Shown: piece by piece, positions 63,516 to 64,000 of the stretch | How the letters are laid out: each line of letters opens with the position of its first letter | How positions within the stretch are numbered: the first letter of the stretch is position 1 | Assembly (NCBI GenBank): GCA_965216965.1 | Contig: CBDCGX010000052.1 | Coordinates: forward strand, 71,971-135,970 | Source: CBDAKK01 sp965216965 | GTDB taxonomy: Bacteria; Spirochaetota; Spirochaetia; WTKD01; G963693115 | DNA: 64,000 nucleotides | Direction: 5' to 3' | The notes under the pieces: generated by a model | What the model was told of the DNA's origin: nothing | Databases searched by the model: none | The model's input: only the letters and a program-made list of their open reading frames with translations | Program-made: the position numbers and the translations under genes

Positions 63516-64000
63516 ATGAATGATAATATTATTTTAGATATAAAAAATCTTCGTACAGAATTTAAAACAGATCAGGGGCATATAGTAGCGGTGAATAATG
63601 TTTCATATACGTTACAAAAGGGGGAGATTTTAGGAATTGTAGGAGAATCTGGAAGTGGAAAAACGGTAAACACGTTGTCGATTATGCGCTTATATGAAAG
63701 GGATGTAAATGTCAATATAAGTGGTTCTGTGTTGTTTCATGGGAAGAACTTATTAGAACTTTCAAAAAAGAAATGAGATCTATACGTGGTGGAAAAATTG
63801 CAATGATTTTTCAAAATCCTATGTCGTGCCTTAATCCTTTTTTAACCATAGGATATCAACTTATGGAAACTATTATGCTTCATAAATCTATGACAAAGAA
63901 AGAAGCACAGGAATATTCTATAGAAATGCTTGATAAAGTGCACATTCCCTATCCTCAAAGAGGTATTGCTGAATACCCACACCAGTTTTCTGGAGGAATG
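63516..64000 (+). pseudogene. oppD: Oligopeptide ABC transporter ATPase OppD (frameshift; cut by window edge)
   Basis: The ATPase starts one base after oppC with NLRTEFKTDQGHIVAVNNVSYTL and Walker A GESGSGKT. The frame stops at 63776 but continues in another frame with EMRSIRGGKIAMIFQNPMSCLNPF (Q-loop) and reaches PHQFSGGM (signature) at the window end. The break is at the A6 run 63764-63769; one more base would restore LSKKEMRSIRG. The remainder of the gene, and probably oppF, lies beyond the window. Confidence 0.8.

Noticed and set aside
1..64000. tRNA, rRNA, CRISPR array, insertion sequence or prophage
   Set aside because: I read all intergenic regions and saw no tRNA T-arm pattern, no rRNA, no regular spaced repeats, and no transposase, integrase or phage genes.

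Overview
The window is AT-rich chromosomal DNA (about one third G+C by eye) from a bacterium with an outer membrane. I read it as probably a spirochaete, with moderate confidence. The pointers are a kinase-less membrane PASTA protein beside fmt/def, a long eukaryote-like (type 2) IleRS, a dnaN-recF-DUF721 run, lipoprotein signals and a Cache-type membrane adenylate cyclase. I could run no database search, so the taxon is an inference.

Layout. (1) 1-1.7 kb: two tandem GT-A glycosyltransferases, the first cut by the window edge. (2) 1.7-5.75 kb: nrdA-nrdB for a class Ic (Chlamydia-type, tyrosyl-radical-free) ribonucleotide reductase, with a promoter and NrdR-like boxes. (3) 5.7-14.4 kb: a surface-glycan block (UXS, gmd, fcl, an ABC exporter, GT2, GT4) and a divergent outer-membrane barrel. 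(4) 14.5-25.8 kb: groES, aroA, a DUF445 protein, fumC, a DUF2779 nuclease-like protein, ackA, the nucleoside salvage genes deoC-cdd-pdp, and mnmG. (5) 25.9-27.9 kb: three tandem copies of a GT11 fucosyltransferase cassette, one a fossil. (6) 28-33.2 kb: a four-gene operon of binding protein, dicarboxylate/amino-acid symporter, Cache adenylate cyclase and Asp/Glu racemase. (7) 33.4-43.2 kb: multicopper oxidase, hisF, hisH, a lipoprotein, ileS, PASTA protein, fmt and def, all leftward. (8) 43.2-54.1 kb: trxB, gyrB, gyrA, two parS palindromes, adenosine deaminase, an amino-acid ABC importer, parA and parB. (9) 54.3-64 kb: dnaN, recF, DUF721, pgi, a decayed sulfate-transporter relic, and oppABCD running off the right edge.

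The replication origin probably lies in the AT-rich gap between parB and dnaN (54.13-54.34 kb). Gene orientation changes from mostly leftward to rightward there, and in the lines I counted the G/C balance of the + strand also flips. parA, parB and two parS sites lie within 6 kb to the left. No dnaA is in the window.

The pieces fit a host-associated or nutrient-scavenging organism. gmd and fcl make GDP-fucose, which the GT11 enzymes could use on a glycan assembled by the other transferases and moved by the ABC exporter. Nucleosides, acidic amino acids and peptides are imported and salvaged.

Two genome-scale oddities stand out. Several first-in-transcript genes have a -10 box only 6-9 bases before the start codon and no Shine-Dalgarno, which suggests leaderless mRNAs. 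Between 49.5 and 63.8 kb, eight genes carry single-base frameshifts in or beside homopolymer runs, while the first 49 kb has none. That is either consensus error or very recent decay. Those genes are described as whole genes with the break noted.
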